DNA of 64,000 nt from Paenibacillus sp. FSL R5-0345 (GCF_000758585.1 NZ_CP009281.1:1426001-1490000), one strand, 5' to 3'. Positions 17,942-26,393 are shown, counted from the stretch's first letter. Notes: generated by a model not told the origin, from the letters alone. Made by a program: numbers and translations.

Positions 17942-18910
17942 TTATGGTAAATAAGAACGAAGCACAGTAGAATGACCTTCGATAGCGTAACGGCCGAGGT
18001 TGGAAGGAATCAGATAGCATTCTCCTGCAGCATAAGGCTGAGAGCCGCCATCCCAAGTAAGATGTCCACTGCCTTCACAGATCACTAGAATAGTGAAGCT
18101 GTCTTCTGTAGTGGTGAGGTCCCATGAACCATTTACGATTCCCTTTTCTACGATAAAATATGGTGAAGCAGCAAGCTGCAACCACTCTCCAGGGACTGCG
18201 TTATCTGTCTTCATTGAAGTAGCCCCGGCGCCTTCATAGGCTGTCACATTAAGTGAATCTTCAATATGCAGCTCGCGTGGCTTTCCGTCCAGGCCTGGAC
18301 GGTCATAGTCATAAATGCGGTATGTAGTGTCGGAATTTTGCTGAATCTCTGCTACAACGACACCAGCGCATAGCGCATGAACGGTTCCGGCTGGAATATA
18401 GAAGGAGTCTCCTGCGGAGACAGATACTTCTTGAAGGCTATCCATAACGGTTCCTTTCTCCAGTGCTTCGCGCAATGTTTCACGGTCAACACCATCTTTA
18501 AGACCATAAATGATCTTGGCACCTGGCTTAGCGTCTAACACGTACCACATCTCTGTTTTGCCCAGTTCACCTTGAGGTAATCCCTCATAATCATCTGTAG
18601 GGTGGACTTGAACGGAAAGATTGTCGTTGCAATCCAGCAATTTGATTAGTAGAGGGAATCTACCGCCCGCCTCTGAAATCCCTTTGCTTCCGAACCATTC
18701 ATGGCCGAACTGCTCACGAATTTGATCCAAGCCTTGGCCGGCTAACGCTCCATTTACTACCGAAGACGTACCATTCGCGTGATCGGCGATCATCCAGCCT
18801 TCACCAATATGTCCCTCAGGCAGATCTAGTCCGAATTTCTCTAGCGCACGGCCTCCCCAGACACGTTCTTTAAACTCAGGTTGAAATTTCAAAGGATATG
18901 GTTGTGTCAT
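17942..18910 (-). CDS. manA: Mannose-6-phosphate isomerase, class I
   Basis: Interconverts mannose-6-phosphate and fructose-6-phosphate. 322 residues, the compact Bacillus-type enzyme. The zinc-binding cupin motif is seen in LSVQVHPTDDYE, with the downstream ligands in KTEMWYVL and IPAGTVHALCAG. The N-terminus KERVWGG is characteristic. The start ATG lies eight bases after GGAAGGAAG. The gene is between mnmM and the hydrolase on the same strand, close enough to be in one transcript, although the neighbours have no obvious mannose link. Confidence 0.94.
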   Translation of the reverse strand: MTQPYPLKFQPEFKERVWGGRALEKFGLDLPEGHIGEGWMIADHANGTSSVVNGALAGQGLDQIREQFGHEWFGSKGISEAGGRFPLLIKLLDCNDNLSVQVHPTDDYEGLPQGELGKTEMWYVLDAKPGAKIIYGLKDGVDRETLREALEKGTVMDSLQEVSVSAGDSFYIPAGTVHALCAGVVVAEIQQNSDTTYRIYDYDRPGLDGKPRELHIEDSLNVTAYEGAGATSMKTDNAVPGEWLQLAASPYFIVEKGIVNGSWDLTTTEDSFTILVICEGSGHLTWDGGSQPYAAGECYLIPSNLGRYAIEGHSTVLRSYLP

Positions 18911-18955
18911 TATTACATCTTCCTTCCAAATATAAGATGGTTAATTACTTACAGA

Positions 18956-19558
18956 TTAAGAGGGGATTCCTTTTTTCTTCTCGAGCGCAATTACATAAGG
19001 TGAATCCTTGCGCTGCAGCTGGCGGTAAACGATGCTCTGCGCTACAAGTGGGGAGACTGCCGTTGCCCATGATTCAACAGAGGCGGCTTCGAGATCTCCA
19101 CCTGCATGGCCGGGATAAAGAACTGCCGTAATGATTCCCCCTGGACGCAGTAACTGGAGTGAAGCCTCCAAGGCTGCAATAGAACTGTCAGGCTGAGTAA
19201 TGATATTCTTGTCGGCATCGCCCGCAGGCAAGTAGCCAAGATTAAACATCACAGCCCCAACGGTGCCATGCCAGATTGCAGGAACGGCTTCGGCCATTTC
19301 GGCGTGGCTGCGTTCCAGCAAGGTGACGTCAGCGAGCGAAGGCGCATCCTCCCTTGCAAGCCGCAGTCGATCTTCAGCCAACCTCAATGCTGCAGCTTGG
19401 ATGTCGAAACCATAGACTTCCCCGCGAATGCCGGTTGTTTTGGCCAGAAAAAGCGTATCTGCACCTGTCCCCACAGTAGCATCGATAGCTCGGTCACCTA
19501 AGGTCAGTCGCTCAGAGATTAATTTATGGGCAAAGCTTAGAACGGACATAAAGCCCAT
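18956..19558 (-). CDS. mnmM: tRNA 5-aminomethyl-2-thiouridine methyltransferase MnmM (YtqB-like)
   Basis: SAM-dependent methyltransferase of 200 residues. The SAM loop is AIDATVGTGADTLFLAK, and the substrate-side motif NLGYLPAGD follows. In Bacillus subtilis YtqB (MnmM) methylates nm5s2U34 to mnm5s2U34 of tRNA. The start ATG at 19558 shares its A with the TGA of the preceding radical SAM gene and follows GGAGGAAG; the TTG that opens the longest frame overlaps that ribosome site. The one-base overlap implies translational coupling with the mnmL-like gene, consistent with a shared tRNA-modification job. Confidence 0.88.
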   Translation of the reverse strand: MGFMSVLSFAHKLISERLTLGDRAIDATVGTGADTLFLAKTTGIRGEVYGFDIQAAALRLAEDRLRLAREDAPSLADVTLLERSHAEMAEAVPAIWHGTVGAVMFNLGYLPAGDADKNIITQPDSSIAALEASLQLLRPGGIITAVLYPGHAGGDLEAASVESWATAVSPLVAQSIVYRQLQRKDSPYVIALEKKKGIPS

Positions 19559-20514
19559 CAGCTCTTCCTCCAATACTTACCCTGCCAAGTATCGCGGGCA
19601 ACAAGTTCAGCGTCAATGGCATTTAGCACTTCCCATTTCTTGAGACTCCACATCGGTCCGACTAAGAGATCTCGAGGCGCGTCGCCAGTTAGACGGTGCA
19701 CAATCATCTCAGGAGGCAGAATTTCGAGTGAATCGGCAATTAGCTTCACATACTCGTCCTGTTCCATGAATCGAAGCAATCCGGCTTCGTATTGCTTCAC
19801 CATTGGTGTTTTACGCATGAGATGCAGAAGGTGAATCTTAATTCCTTGCACATCCATGCGAGCCACAGCAGATACCGTTTCAAGCATCATTTCATGCGTC
19901 TCTTGTGGAAGACCGTGAATGATATGGGTGCAGACACGAATGCCGTGACGCCGCAGCTTCTCAACAGCATCTACATAACACTGGCTATCGTGAGCCCGAT
20001 TAATTAGCTCTGAAGTAGAGTCGTGTATAGTCTGAAGACCCATCTCTACCCACAGATACGTGCGTTCGTTTAGCTCTGCTAAATATTCGACAACATCATC
20101 TGGCAAACAGTCAGGCCGTGTAGCAATAGATAGTCCTACGACACCTGGCTGCTGCAAAATCACTTCGAAATATTCTCTAAGCTCTTCGACCGGAGCGTAC
20201 GTATTGGTATAGGCCTGAAAGTATCCGATGTATTTAGCGTTTGGCCATTTTAGATGCTGTTTGTCACGGATATTATTAAATTGGGTGACGAGATCATCTC
20301 GGCGACTTCCCGCAAAATCACCAGAACCTCTGGCACTGCAAAAAGTACAACCACCTTTAGCGATGGAGCCATCACGGTTGGGACAGGTAAAGCCTGCATC
20401 GAGCATAACTTTGAACACCTTGGTATTCATTTGCTCACGCATTTCATAATTCCAAGTATGGAAACGTTTATCCCCCCACAGGAGCGGAGGAGTAGTGTAT
20501 TGAAGATTAGACAC
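19558..20514 (-). CDS. mnmL: TIGR01212 family radical SAM protein (YtqA, MnmL)
   Basis: 318 residues. The iron-sulfur motif has the long spacing typical of this family: C44, C56 and C59 (TCPNRDGS... GGCTFC). The remaining core holds VGLSIATRPDCLPDD and GLQTIHDSTSELINRAHD, typical of TIGR01212. In Gram-positive bacteria YtqA (MnmL) is implicated in forming the nm5 group at tRNA U34 as the step before MnmM; I recall this from the literature. The start GTG at 20514 follows AAAGGAG. It is first in a four-gene run ending at 16964. Confidence 0.88.
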   Translation of the reverse strand: MSNLQYTTPPLLWGDKRFHTWNYEMREQMNTKVFKVMLDAGFTCPNRDGSIAKGGCTFCSARGSGDFAGSRRDDLVTQFNNIRDKQHLKWPNAKYIGYFQAYTNTYAPVEELREYFEVILQQPGVVGLSIATRPDCLPDDVVEYLAELNERTYLWVEMGLQTIHDSTSELINRAHDSQCYVDAVEKLRRHGIRVCTHIIHGLPQETHEMMLETVSAVARMDVQGIKIHLLHLMRKTPMVKQYEAGLLRFMEQDEYVKLIADSLEILPPEMIVHRLTGDAPRDLLVGPMWSLKKWEVLNAIDAELVARDTWQGKYWRKS

Positions 20515-20714
20515 AAAGAGCTCCTTTCTGAAAATATAATCATGGATAAGAATCCTGATTCTTATATTTTTCTGAGACGGATGGCATCTTTATAAAAGAG
20601 AACACACAGCCGTTTCTTTATAATCCAATACATTGTATCAAAAAACAGAGCTCGGCGTAACATTCACTCCCGGGACTGGCATTAAAAATAGGCTGCAAGT
20701 AAGGCGCTTTCAAC

Positions 20715-20743
20715 TTGAAAATGCTTACATAGTATGTTATATT
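20715..20743 (+). promoter_or_regulatory. Sigma-A type promoter for the 61-residue orphan gene
   Basis: TTGAAA at 20715-20720, a 17-base spacer, and TATATT at 20738-20743, about 100 bases ahead of the start codon. The rest of the 20515-20839 intergenic region holds nothing else I can name. Confidence 0.6.
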
Positions 20744-20839
20744 CAGAGTGTGAAAAGCTGCTGTGGCATAAAGAAATTCAACCAGGAGTTCATAATTTCG
20801 TGTCGTCCGATCCATAATAATAACCGTGAGGTGATAGCA

Positions 20840-21025
20840 ATGAATTCTCAAACGGTATATGCTGAGGGTAAAGATTCGATTGAAGTCCACTTAACGCCAG
20901 ATGAAGCCCTTGCACTAACAGGCGTGGAATTTAACGGAAACCCTAAGATCAAGACAGATGCACAGCGTAAAATTCGTAGTGCATTCGAAAAAAAGACATT
21001 TGCCACAAGCTCAAACACAAAGTAG
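20840..21025 (+). CDS. Small hypothetical protein, 61 residues
   Basis: ATG at 20840 follows GAGGTG; the longer frame starting at 20633 runs through the promoter and is rejected. The product is soluble and mixed-charge (LTPDEALALTGVEFNGNP then a basic stretch with RKIRSAFEKK). It has no Cys and no membrane segment. It has its own promoter and a strong terminator, so it is expressed alone, between mnmL and trmB. I recognise no family; it may be a Paenibacillus-specific regulator or structural protein. Confidence 0.75.
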   Translation: MNSQTVYAEGKDSIEVHLTPDEALALTGVEFNGNPKIKTDAQRKIRSAFEKKTFATSSNTK

Positions 21026-21077
21026 ATCCTAATCTACCGGACAAGAATGAGCCTTAAATCCAAATATACACAACGAA

Positions 21078-21134
21078 GGAATTCCTCTGGATAGCTCATT
21101 TAAGAGCTGAACCAGAGAATTCCTTTTTCTTTTT
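21078..21134 (+). terminator. Strong terminator after the 61-residue gene
   Basis: GGAATTC and CTCTGG pair with CCAGAG and AATTCC, with a further inner AGCTC/GAGCT stem, followed by TTTTTCTTTTTT. Confidence 0.85.
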
Positions 21135-21221
21135 TACCCCAATCCCTTTACTTTTCGGGACAATTTCGGCACAATATTGCAAGTGACAGTTATCGTATAA
21201 GAGATAATCGGAGGAATACCT

Positions 21222-21938
21222 ATGCGTTTACGCGGAAGAAAAGGAATACGTGAAAGTTTGGAAGAACAGACCGATCTAGTCATTCTTGACCCTCGTAGTT
21301 ATAAAGGTGAGTGGTCCAAGCTGTTCGGAAATGATCATCCGATCCATGTGGAGTTCGGAATGGGCAAGGGGCAGTTTATCAGCCAAATGAGCTTCAAATA
21401 TCCCGATATTAATTTTATCGGCGTTGATATGTATGATGAACTGATCCGTCGTGCTGGAGATAAGGCTAGAGCAGTTTGGGAGCCAGCAGGTCATGAGACG
21501 CCACCTAATCTGAAATTGGCGCTTGCCAATATTGATTACGCAGAGGAAGTATTTGCTCCTGGAGAGCTGGAACGAATTTATCTTAACTTCAGTGATCCGT
21601 GGCCTAAGAGTAAGCATGCTCGACGTCGTTTGACACATCCGCGTTTTCTTGACAAATATCGCGGCCTGCTAAGCGACCTAGGTGAAATTCATCTGAAAAC
21701 AGATTCCCGAAGCCTATTTGAATTTTCATTGAATGCATTTGCAGACTTTGGTTTACAGATGAAAAATATTTCTTTGGACCTACATGCAGACGGCATCATA
21801 AATGAGGATCATATTATGACGGAATACGAGACGAAATTTGTGGGACGTGGCGTGAATATCCATCGTTGTGAGGCAATTGTAGGCGCAGAAGCACTCAAAC
21901 AGTATCAGGCTACTCGATTAGATAAATATCGGCTGTAG
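21222..21938 (+). CDS. trmB: tRNA (guanine-N7-)-methyltransferase TrmB
   Basis: Methylates N7 of G46 in tRNA variable loops using SAM. 238 residues, normal length. The N-terminus has the usual basic MRLRGRKG, the SAM-binding loop is VEFGMGKGQFI, and the family signature LNFSDPWPKSKHARRR is intact. The start ATG follows CGGAGG at a standard distance. The gene appears monocistronic, bounded by a terminator on each side. Nothing unusual in the sequence. Confidence 0.96.
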   Translation: MRLRGRKGIRESLEEQTDLVILDPRSYKGEWSKLFGNDHPIHVEFGMGKGQFISQMSFKYPDINFIGVDMYDELIRRAGDKARAVWEPAGHETPPNLKLALANIDYAEEVFAPGELERIYLNFSDPWPKSKHARRRLTHPRFLDKYRGLLSDLGEIHLKTDSRSLFEFSLNAFADFGLQMKNISLDLHADGIINEDHIMTEYETKFVGRGVNIHRCEAIVGAEALKQYQATRLDKYRL

Positions 21939-21943
21939 TTAAC

Positions 21944-21990
21944 AATAAAGCGGCAAGTCTCCAGAGATATGGAGGCTTGCCGCTTTATTT
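21944..21990. terminator. Bidirectional terminator between trmB and the GT28 gene
   Basis: AATAAAGCGGCAAG and CTCC pair with GGAG and CTTGCCGCTTTATT. A and T tracts on both flanks let it serve trmB (+) and the convergent glycosyltransferase (-). Confidence 0.8.
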
Positions 21991-21991
21991 G

Positions 21992-23107
21992 CTATTCCAG
22001 TAATTCGATAATGCTTTGAGCGCTTTGTAAGGGGTGGTATCGAGCGATTTCCTCTAGATGGAGCTTCCGCTTATTCTGCACGTCTTCATAGTTGTTTAAG
22101 AGGCGTTCCATCCACATTACGACTACGTCTAAAGATTCTATCGGCTCTCCGAAGCCTGATGCAGTAAAATAGCGGCAATTCTCCTCCTCCTGCCCGGGCA
22201 GAGGGTGATAGAAAAGCATCGGAATTCCTTTAGCGAGTCCTTCACTGCAGGTCATTCCACCCGGCTTTGTGACTAGCAGATCGGATACCTCCATAAGTTT
22301 ATCGATCTCACGCGTAAAGCCGATTAGAGAAATATTGGGATGATTATAACGAGGATCTTCTTTCATTTCACGCAGCAGCTTATCGTTATTTCCGAGACAA
22401 AAGACAATCTGAATCTTGTCCCGCCAGTCTGCAAGACAGGCATTTACTACCTGATCATTCATGATCCCCCAGCCGCCGCCCATGACTAGTACTGTGGGGA
22501 TATCCTTTAGATTGAATTGCTCTCGTATCTCCTGCTTTCCAGGATGCTCCCAAAAGTTAGGATGTACGGGTATCCCGGTGACCCGAATTTTTGCAGCAGG
22601 AATGTTCCGCATGCGCAATTTGGACCTAACCTCAGGTGTTGAAACCAGATAACGGTCTACCTCTGGACTGATCCAGCTGGCATGTGCGTCATAATCCGTT
22701 ATAACAGTTACGAGCGGTACCTGTAAGGTAGGATCCACTCTCTTTAGCCGAGATACTACAGCACCCGGAATAAAGTGTGTACAGACAATAACGTCAGGCT
22801 TCAGCTGCATAACAACATTTTTGGTATGCGTATAAAATATACGATGCAGGGCAAGTGTGGTAAGACGATTAAATGATTTCTGATGGCGGTAGACGTAGCC
22901 CATCAGCTTTGGTTGAGTCGTTACCGTCTTGCGATAAGCGGACAGAATAATAGGTGCCATTTTGGGATTTAGAAAATTCCCTAGTTCCAGCACCTTTGTT
23001 TGTAAATTAGGTGACAGTTGGCGCAGACTGCTCGACAGTGCATAAGCAGCTTGAGTATGTCCCGCGCCAAAGCCTTCTGAGAGTATTAAGATTCTTTTTT
23101 TTTGCAA
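21992..23107 (-). CDS. MGDG synthase family glycosyltransferase (GT28), UgtP-like
   Basis: Membrane-associated enzyme that glycosylates diacylglycerol from a UDP-sugar, making glycolipid and possibly the lipoteichoic acid anchor. About 371 residues. The N-terminus has the GT28 loop RILILSEGFGAGHTQAA, and the donor site has LVTKPGGMTCSEGLAKG. I choose TTG at 23107, seven bases after AGGTGA; the longest frame opens at TTG 23128 without a site. The gene follows a PAP2 phosphatase on the same strand (48-base gap), fitting a lipid-metabolism pair. The sugar (glucose or galactose) is unknown. Confidence 0.88.
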   Translation of the reverse strand: MQKKRILILSEGFGAGHTQAAYALSSSLRQLSPNLQTKVLELGNFLNPKMAPIILSAYRKTVTTQPKLMGYVYRHQKSFNRLTTLALHRIFYTHTKNVVMQLKPDVIVCTHFIPGAVVSRLKRVDPTLQVPLVTVITDYDAHASWISPEVDRYLVSTPEVRSKLRMRNIPAAKIRVTGIPVHPNFWEHPGKQEIREQFNLKDIPTVLVMGGGWGIMNDQVVNACLADWRDKIQIVFCLGNNDKLLREMKEDPRYNHPNISLIGFTREIDKLMEVSDLLVTKPGGMTCSEGLAKGIPMLFYHPLPGQEEENCRYFTASGFGEPIESLDVVVMWMERLLNNYEDVQNKRKLHLEEIARYHPLQSAQSIIELLE

Positions 23108-23155
23108 TTTTGATTCACCTATTCTCAAAGGTTTTCCCGGTTTAACCTATATACT

Positions 23156-23683
23156 TCAGATCCATAAGGCTATGGTACCTGCTGCGACACTGGTTCCGAT
23201 CACTAAGCCTGCAAATACATCTGATGGATAATGTAATCCCAGATAAATGCGTGAAAACCCGACAATACAGGCCAGGGGCAGCAGAATAACGGTTAAGGCA
23301 GGAAATGCTACCATATATGGGACCGTTGAAGCAAAGATAGCTGTAGTATGACCAGACGGAAAAGAATGATCCTTTAATGGATTACGAAATGTGTTCGTAT
23401 CCGGTAACGCCAGATAAGGCCGCATGCGTGGATACAGTTTTTTGGCGACAGCAACGGGCAAATGGCTAACTGCTAGAGCTGTCATTGCTTGCAGGCTGGC
23501 AGTTCTCCATGCCTGAGGAGCAAATGCCCAGATCAGTATGTTGATAACAATTGTGCTTGTAGCTCCACCCAAATGAGTGAGATAGAAGAGCCAAAAGTTC
23601 AGAAAGCGATTATGCATTCGTCCGTTGATCCACTTAAAAAGGCGCTGCTCCCAGAGATGTAGCTTCATGAATAAATGTCTCAT
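23156..23683 (-). CDS. PAP2 family phosphatase (undecaprenyl-PP or phosphatidate type)
   Basis: Integral membrane phosphatase of 175 residues. All three motifs are present: KKLYPRMRP, SFPSGHTT and SRIYLGLHYPSD, with the His of motif 3 as nucleophile and the His of motif 2 as proton donor. About five membrane helices. The start ATG follows GGAGGG. It precedes the GT28 glycolipid synthase gene, so dephosphorylation of phosphatidate to diacylglycerol (the GT28 acceptor) is attractive; undecaprenyl pyrophosphate phosphatase is the alternative. Confidence 0.9.
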   Translation of the reverse strand: MRHLFMKLHLWEQRLFKWINGRMHNRFLNFWLFYLTHLGGATSTIVINILIWAFAPQAWRTASLQAMTALAVSHLPVAVAKKLYPRMRPYLALPDTNTFRNPLKDHSFPSGHTTAIFASTVPYMVAFPALTVILLPLACIVGFSRIYLGLHYPSDVFAGLVIGTSVAAGTIALWI

Positions 23684-23823
23684 ATCTTGTCCCTCCGCCA
23701 GTTGGCTACCGATAACAGGTGCTTATGAGCAGTCCGTTCTTTAGCATAGATCTGTCTTAATCATACTTTTTAAAGGTAGTCCATTTCAAGGAAAAGCTCA
23801 GTTTTGCTAGAAATTTGCTAGTT

Positions 23824-23852
23824 TTGACTTAGAGCCGCTAACGCCGTACAAT
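23824..23852 (+). promoter_or_regulatory. Sigma-A type promoter with 11-bp direct repeats, for the GT2 gene
   Basis: TTGACT at 23824-23829, a 17-base spacer, and TACAAT at 23847-23852. TTTGCTAG occurs at 23803-23810 and 23814-23821, 11 bases apart, directly upstream of the -35. The predicted leader is about 225 bases and accounts for most of the 401-base gap between 23683 and 24085. Confidence 0.6.
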
Positions 23853-24084
23853 GATTCAAGCGGACTAAACATGTTTAAAAGGGTAAGAGATAAATAAGGA
23901 TCCTAAATCATGGATTCCATACAATTCTTTTAAACAACATATATAAAAATTGTGAAGTCTGCCGAGAATAAGAATACTCTTGGTCTATTGTAAAGGGATG
24001 CAACAAAAGGGTCAGAAGGAACGTTAAGCAATCTAGAGAGAAAAAAAGAACACCGAGAGTGAAAAAAGGGGGCATCAAAAGGTC

Positions 24085-25323
24085 ATGACAGACGCACTGT
24101 TTGTTACGCTCCAAGTGATCTTGGCAGCAATCGCAGTTTATCAGTTTACCTTTTCGTTATTTGGTCTACACAGGAAAAAGACAAAAACAAAGTATAAGCC
24201 AGAAAAAACATTTGCAGTACTAGTTGCTGCACATAACGAGGAAGAAGTCGTCGGCGCGTTAATGGAGAACCTGAAGCAGCTTAACTATCCTTCAGAACTG
24301 TTTGACGTATTTGTAATTTGTGACAATTGTACAGATGGTACAGCTCGCATCGTTAGAGAGCACGGAATGAACGCTTGCGTCCGCACTAACCCGAATCTGC
24401 GTGGTAAAGGTTATGCAATTGAATGGATGCTCAAGGAGCTTTGGGGCATGCAGCGTCAATATGATGCAGTCGTAATGTTTGATGCCGATAATCTGGCACA
24501 TACAGAGTTCCTAATGGAGATGAACAATGATCTTTGTTCAGGAGCACGTGTTATTCAAGGTTATATTGATACTAAGAATCCAGAAGATTCATGGATCACT
24601 GCAGCGTATGGTGTGTCGTATTGGTATATTAACCGTTTGTGGCAACTTTCACGCCATAATTTGAATATGGCGAACTTCCTTGGCGGAACAGGAATGTGTT
24701 TCGAGACCACTCTTCTTAAAGAGATGGGCTGGGGAGCTACAAGCTTGGTTGAAGATCTGGAGTTCACGATGCGCAGTGCATCTCATGGTGTATATCCAAA
24801 GTTCAATTATGACGCAAAGGTTTTTGATGAGAAGCCTCTAACTTTCAAGGCTTCATCAAGACAGCGTCTGCGCTGGATGCAGGGACACTTTACTGTAGCA
24901 CGTCGTTATTTTTTTCCATTACTTTGGCAAAGTATTAAAGAACGCAGCTTAACAAAGTTTGACCTCGCGCTTTACGGAGCGAATGTATATATTGTTTTGC
25001 TTACCTTTTTAATGACGGCGGTAATGTGGGTGGATATGGCCCTCTTTAACGGACCAAACATCGCTAATATTTACGGCAGCTTGCCAGTCTGGCTCGGCTT
25101 CCTTGCTATCGGCTTGAATCTGGTGACCTTTGGGGTTGCGATGGCTTTGGAGAAGGTTAAATTTAAGAAGGTGTACGCTTATCTGTTGTTCTTCCCAATT
25201 TACCTGATCTCTTGGTATCCTATTACGTTCTATGCGTTCTTCACGCAGAACAACAAGCAATGGAGCCATACCAAGCATACGCGTGTCGTAAGACTTGAAG
25301 AAGTGCAAAGCAAACAGGTTTAA
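24085..25323 (+). CDS. Processive family 2 glycosyltransferase (membrane)
   Basis: 412-residue polymerising GT2 of the hyaluronan/PNAG synthase type. One N-terminal helix (about 5-26) precedes the catalytic domain: AAHNEE, FDADN (the DxD equivalent), EDLEFTMR, and QRLRWMQGH carrying the QxxRW signature of processive enzymes. Three hydrophobic helices follow (about 300-320, 335-355, 370-390). The product is likely an exported beta-linked polysaccharide, but the sugar cannot be read. The gene is alone, with no deacetylase or exporter next to it, and has a long 5' leader. The start ATG at 24085 has a weak AAAAGG/GGGGG ribosome site. Confidence 0.87.
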   Translation: MTDALFVTLQVILAAIAVYQFTFSLFGLHRKKTKTKYKPEKTFAVLVAAHNEEEVVGALMENLKQLNYPSELFDVFVICDNCTDGTARIVREHGMNACVRTNPNLRGKGYAIEWMLKELWGMQRQYDAVVMFDADNLAHTEFLMEMNNDLCSGARVIQGYIDTKNPEDSWITAAYGVSYWYINRLWQLSRHNLNMANFLGGTGMCFETTLLKEMGWGATSLVEDLEFTMRSASHGVYPKFNYDAKVFDEKPLTFKASSRQRLRWMQGHFTVARRYFFPLLWQSIKERSLTKFDLALYGANVYIVLLTFLMTAVMWVDMALFNGPNIANIYGSLPVWLGFLAIGLNLVTFGVAMALEKVKFKKVYAYLLFFPIYLISWYPITFYAFFTQNNKQWSHTKHTRVVRLEEVQSKQV

Positions 25324-25351
25324 CATATTTAAAGATGTTGTATAAAAAGAT

Positions 25352-25380
25352 TTGACACTCCGTTTGGAGTGGTGTATAGT
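25352..25380 (+). promoter_or_regulatory. Promoter of infC-rpmI-rplT
   Basis: Consensus TTGACA at 25352-25357, a 17-base spacer, and TATAGT at 25375-25380. It is about 210 bases upstream of infC. Confidence 0.8.
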
Positions 25381-25386
25381 ATTCAA

Positions 25387-25588
25387 GTACGCAAATCATA
25401 GGGATTGCAAGAAGAAGCACCTGCTTCTCACCTGACTGGCATTTTCGCCGGCTGGTTTTGATCTCAATGCTTTATGAATGTTAATGTTCATGAACGTTGA
25501 TCAAACACGGGGTGTCGGGTGTTACCGGCATCCCTTTTTTATGGAGTAGGATAGTATAGTTGCTAAAAAGATCCGGAGGTGGAGAGTT
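25387..25588 (+). promoter_or_regulatory. L20/infC-type attenuator leader
   Basis: Roughly 200-base untranslated leader of infC-rpmI-rplT. It ends in an intrinsic terminator at 25509-25540 (GGGGTGTCGG against CCGGCATCCC, then six T), with earlier complementary segments around the CACCTGCTTCTCACC region. In Bacillota, ribosomal protein L20 binds such a leader and promotes termination. Assignment is by position and architecture; I have not folded it. Confidence 0.75.
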
Positions 25589-26101
25589 ATCAGTAAGGAA
25601 CATATGATCAATGATGAAATTCGGGCCAAAGAAGTTCGGTTGGTTGGTGCGGAAGGTGAACAAATCGGAATTAAACCGATCCGCGAAGCGTTGCAAATGG
25701 CGATCGATCTTAATCTAGATTTAGTCAATGTAGCACCGCAGGCTAAGCCGCCGGTATGCCGCATCATGGATTACGGCAAGTTCCGTTATGAAACGCAGAA
25801 GAAAGAGAAGGAAGCGCGTAAGAACCAGAAGATCGTTGATATCAAGGAAGTCTGGTTCCGTGCTAACATTGAGGAACATGATTATCAAACCAAGTTCCGC
25901 AATGTGATCAAGTTCTTGGGTGAAGGCGATAAAGTGAAGTGCTCCGTACGTTTCCGCGGACGTGAGATTACACATGCGAATATCGGCCAGAAAATCCTCG
26001 AGAGAGTTAAGAACGAAGTGGCTGATATATCTGTTGTTGAGCGCCAGCCTAAGCTGGAAGGTCGCAGCATGATTATGATTTTGGCTCCTAAAGCCCAATA
26101 A
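25589..26101 (+). CDS. infC: Translation initiation factor IF-3, non-AUG start
   Basis: Binds the 30S subunit and proofreads initiation. About 170 residues: an N-terminal domain (INDEIRAKEVRLVGAEGEQ), a basic linker (KKEKEARKNQK), and a C-terminal domain ending MIMILAPK. The first ATG (25604) is 24 bases from the GGAGG at 25575-25579 and cannot use it. The codon correctly spaced is ATC at 25589, nine bases downstream, giving the normal IF-3 start SKEHMIN. Rare AUU/AUC starts are a hallmark of infC autoregulation. It is followed by rpmI and rplT. Confidence 0.93.
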   Translation: MSKEHMINDEIRAKEVRLVGAEGEQIGIKPIREALQMAIDLNLDLVNVAPQAKPPVCRIMDYGKFRYETQKKEKEARKNQKIVDIKEVWFRANIEEHDYQTKFRNVIKFLGEGDKVKCSVRFRGREITHANIGQKILERVKNEVADISVVERQPKLEGRSMIMILAPKAQ

Positions 26102-26161
26102 ATCTGGAGTCACTTGCTTACCTGCAATTTGGCGCCGCATAATATTCAAGGAGGAAACACC

Positions 26162-26362
26162 ATGCCTAAGATGAAAACACATAGCAGCCTGAAAGGTCGC
26201 TTCAAAATTACCGGAACTGGTAAAGTAACACGTTACAAAGCTCACAAAAACCACTTGCTGTCCCACAAATCTAAACGCGCTAAGCGCGTTCTGAACGGTA
26301 ATCCAGTAATGGCCCCTGGGGATGTAAGACGTTTGAAACAAGGATTGGCTAACTTGAAATAG
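26162..26362 (+). CDS. rpmI: Ribosomal protein bL35
   Basis: 66 residues of the 50S protein, starting [19 protein letters not shown], the unmistakable bL35 N-terminus, and strongly basic throughout. The start ATG at 26162 follows AAGGAGG; the longer frame begins in the intergenic region. It is in the conserved infC-rpmI-rplT order, 60 bases after infC and 31 before rplT. Confidence 0.98.
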   Translation: MPKMKTHSSLKGRFKITGTGKVTRYKAHKNHLLSHKSKRAKRVLNGNPVMAPGDVRRLKQGLANLK

Positions 26363-26393
26363 TTTATCACACATTTTTGGGAGGTTTATTAAT

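Noticed and set aside
20633-20839. N-terminal extension of the 61-residue gene
   Set aside because: It would read through the promoter at 20715-20743 and has no ribosome site; the ATG at 20840 has GAGGTG.
23908-24114. 68-residue hydrophobic minus-strand ORF
   Set aside because: Covers the leader of the GT2 gene; no ribosome site and its hydrophobicity comes from A-rich plus-strand sequence.
25721-26374. 217-residue minus-strand ORF over infC-rpmI
   Set aside because: Antisense to secure translation genes; no independent support.
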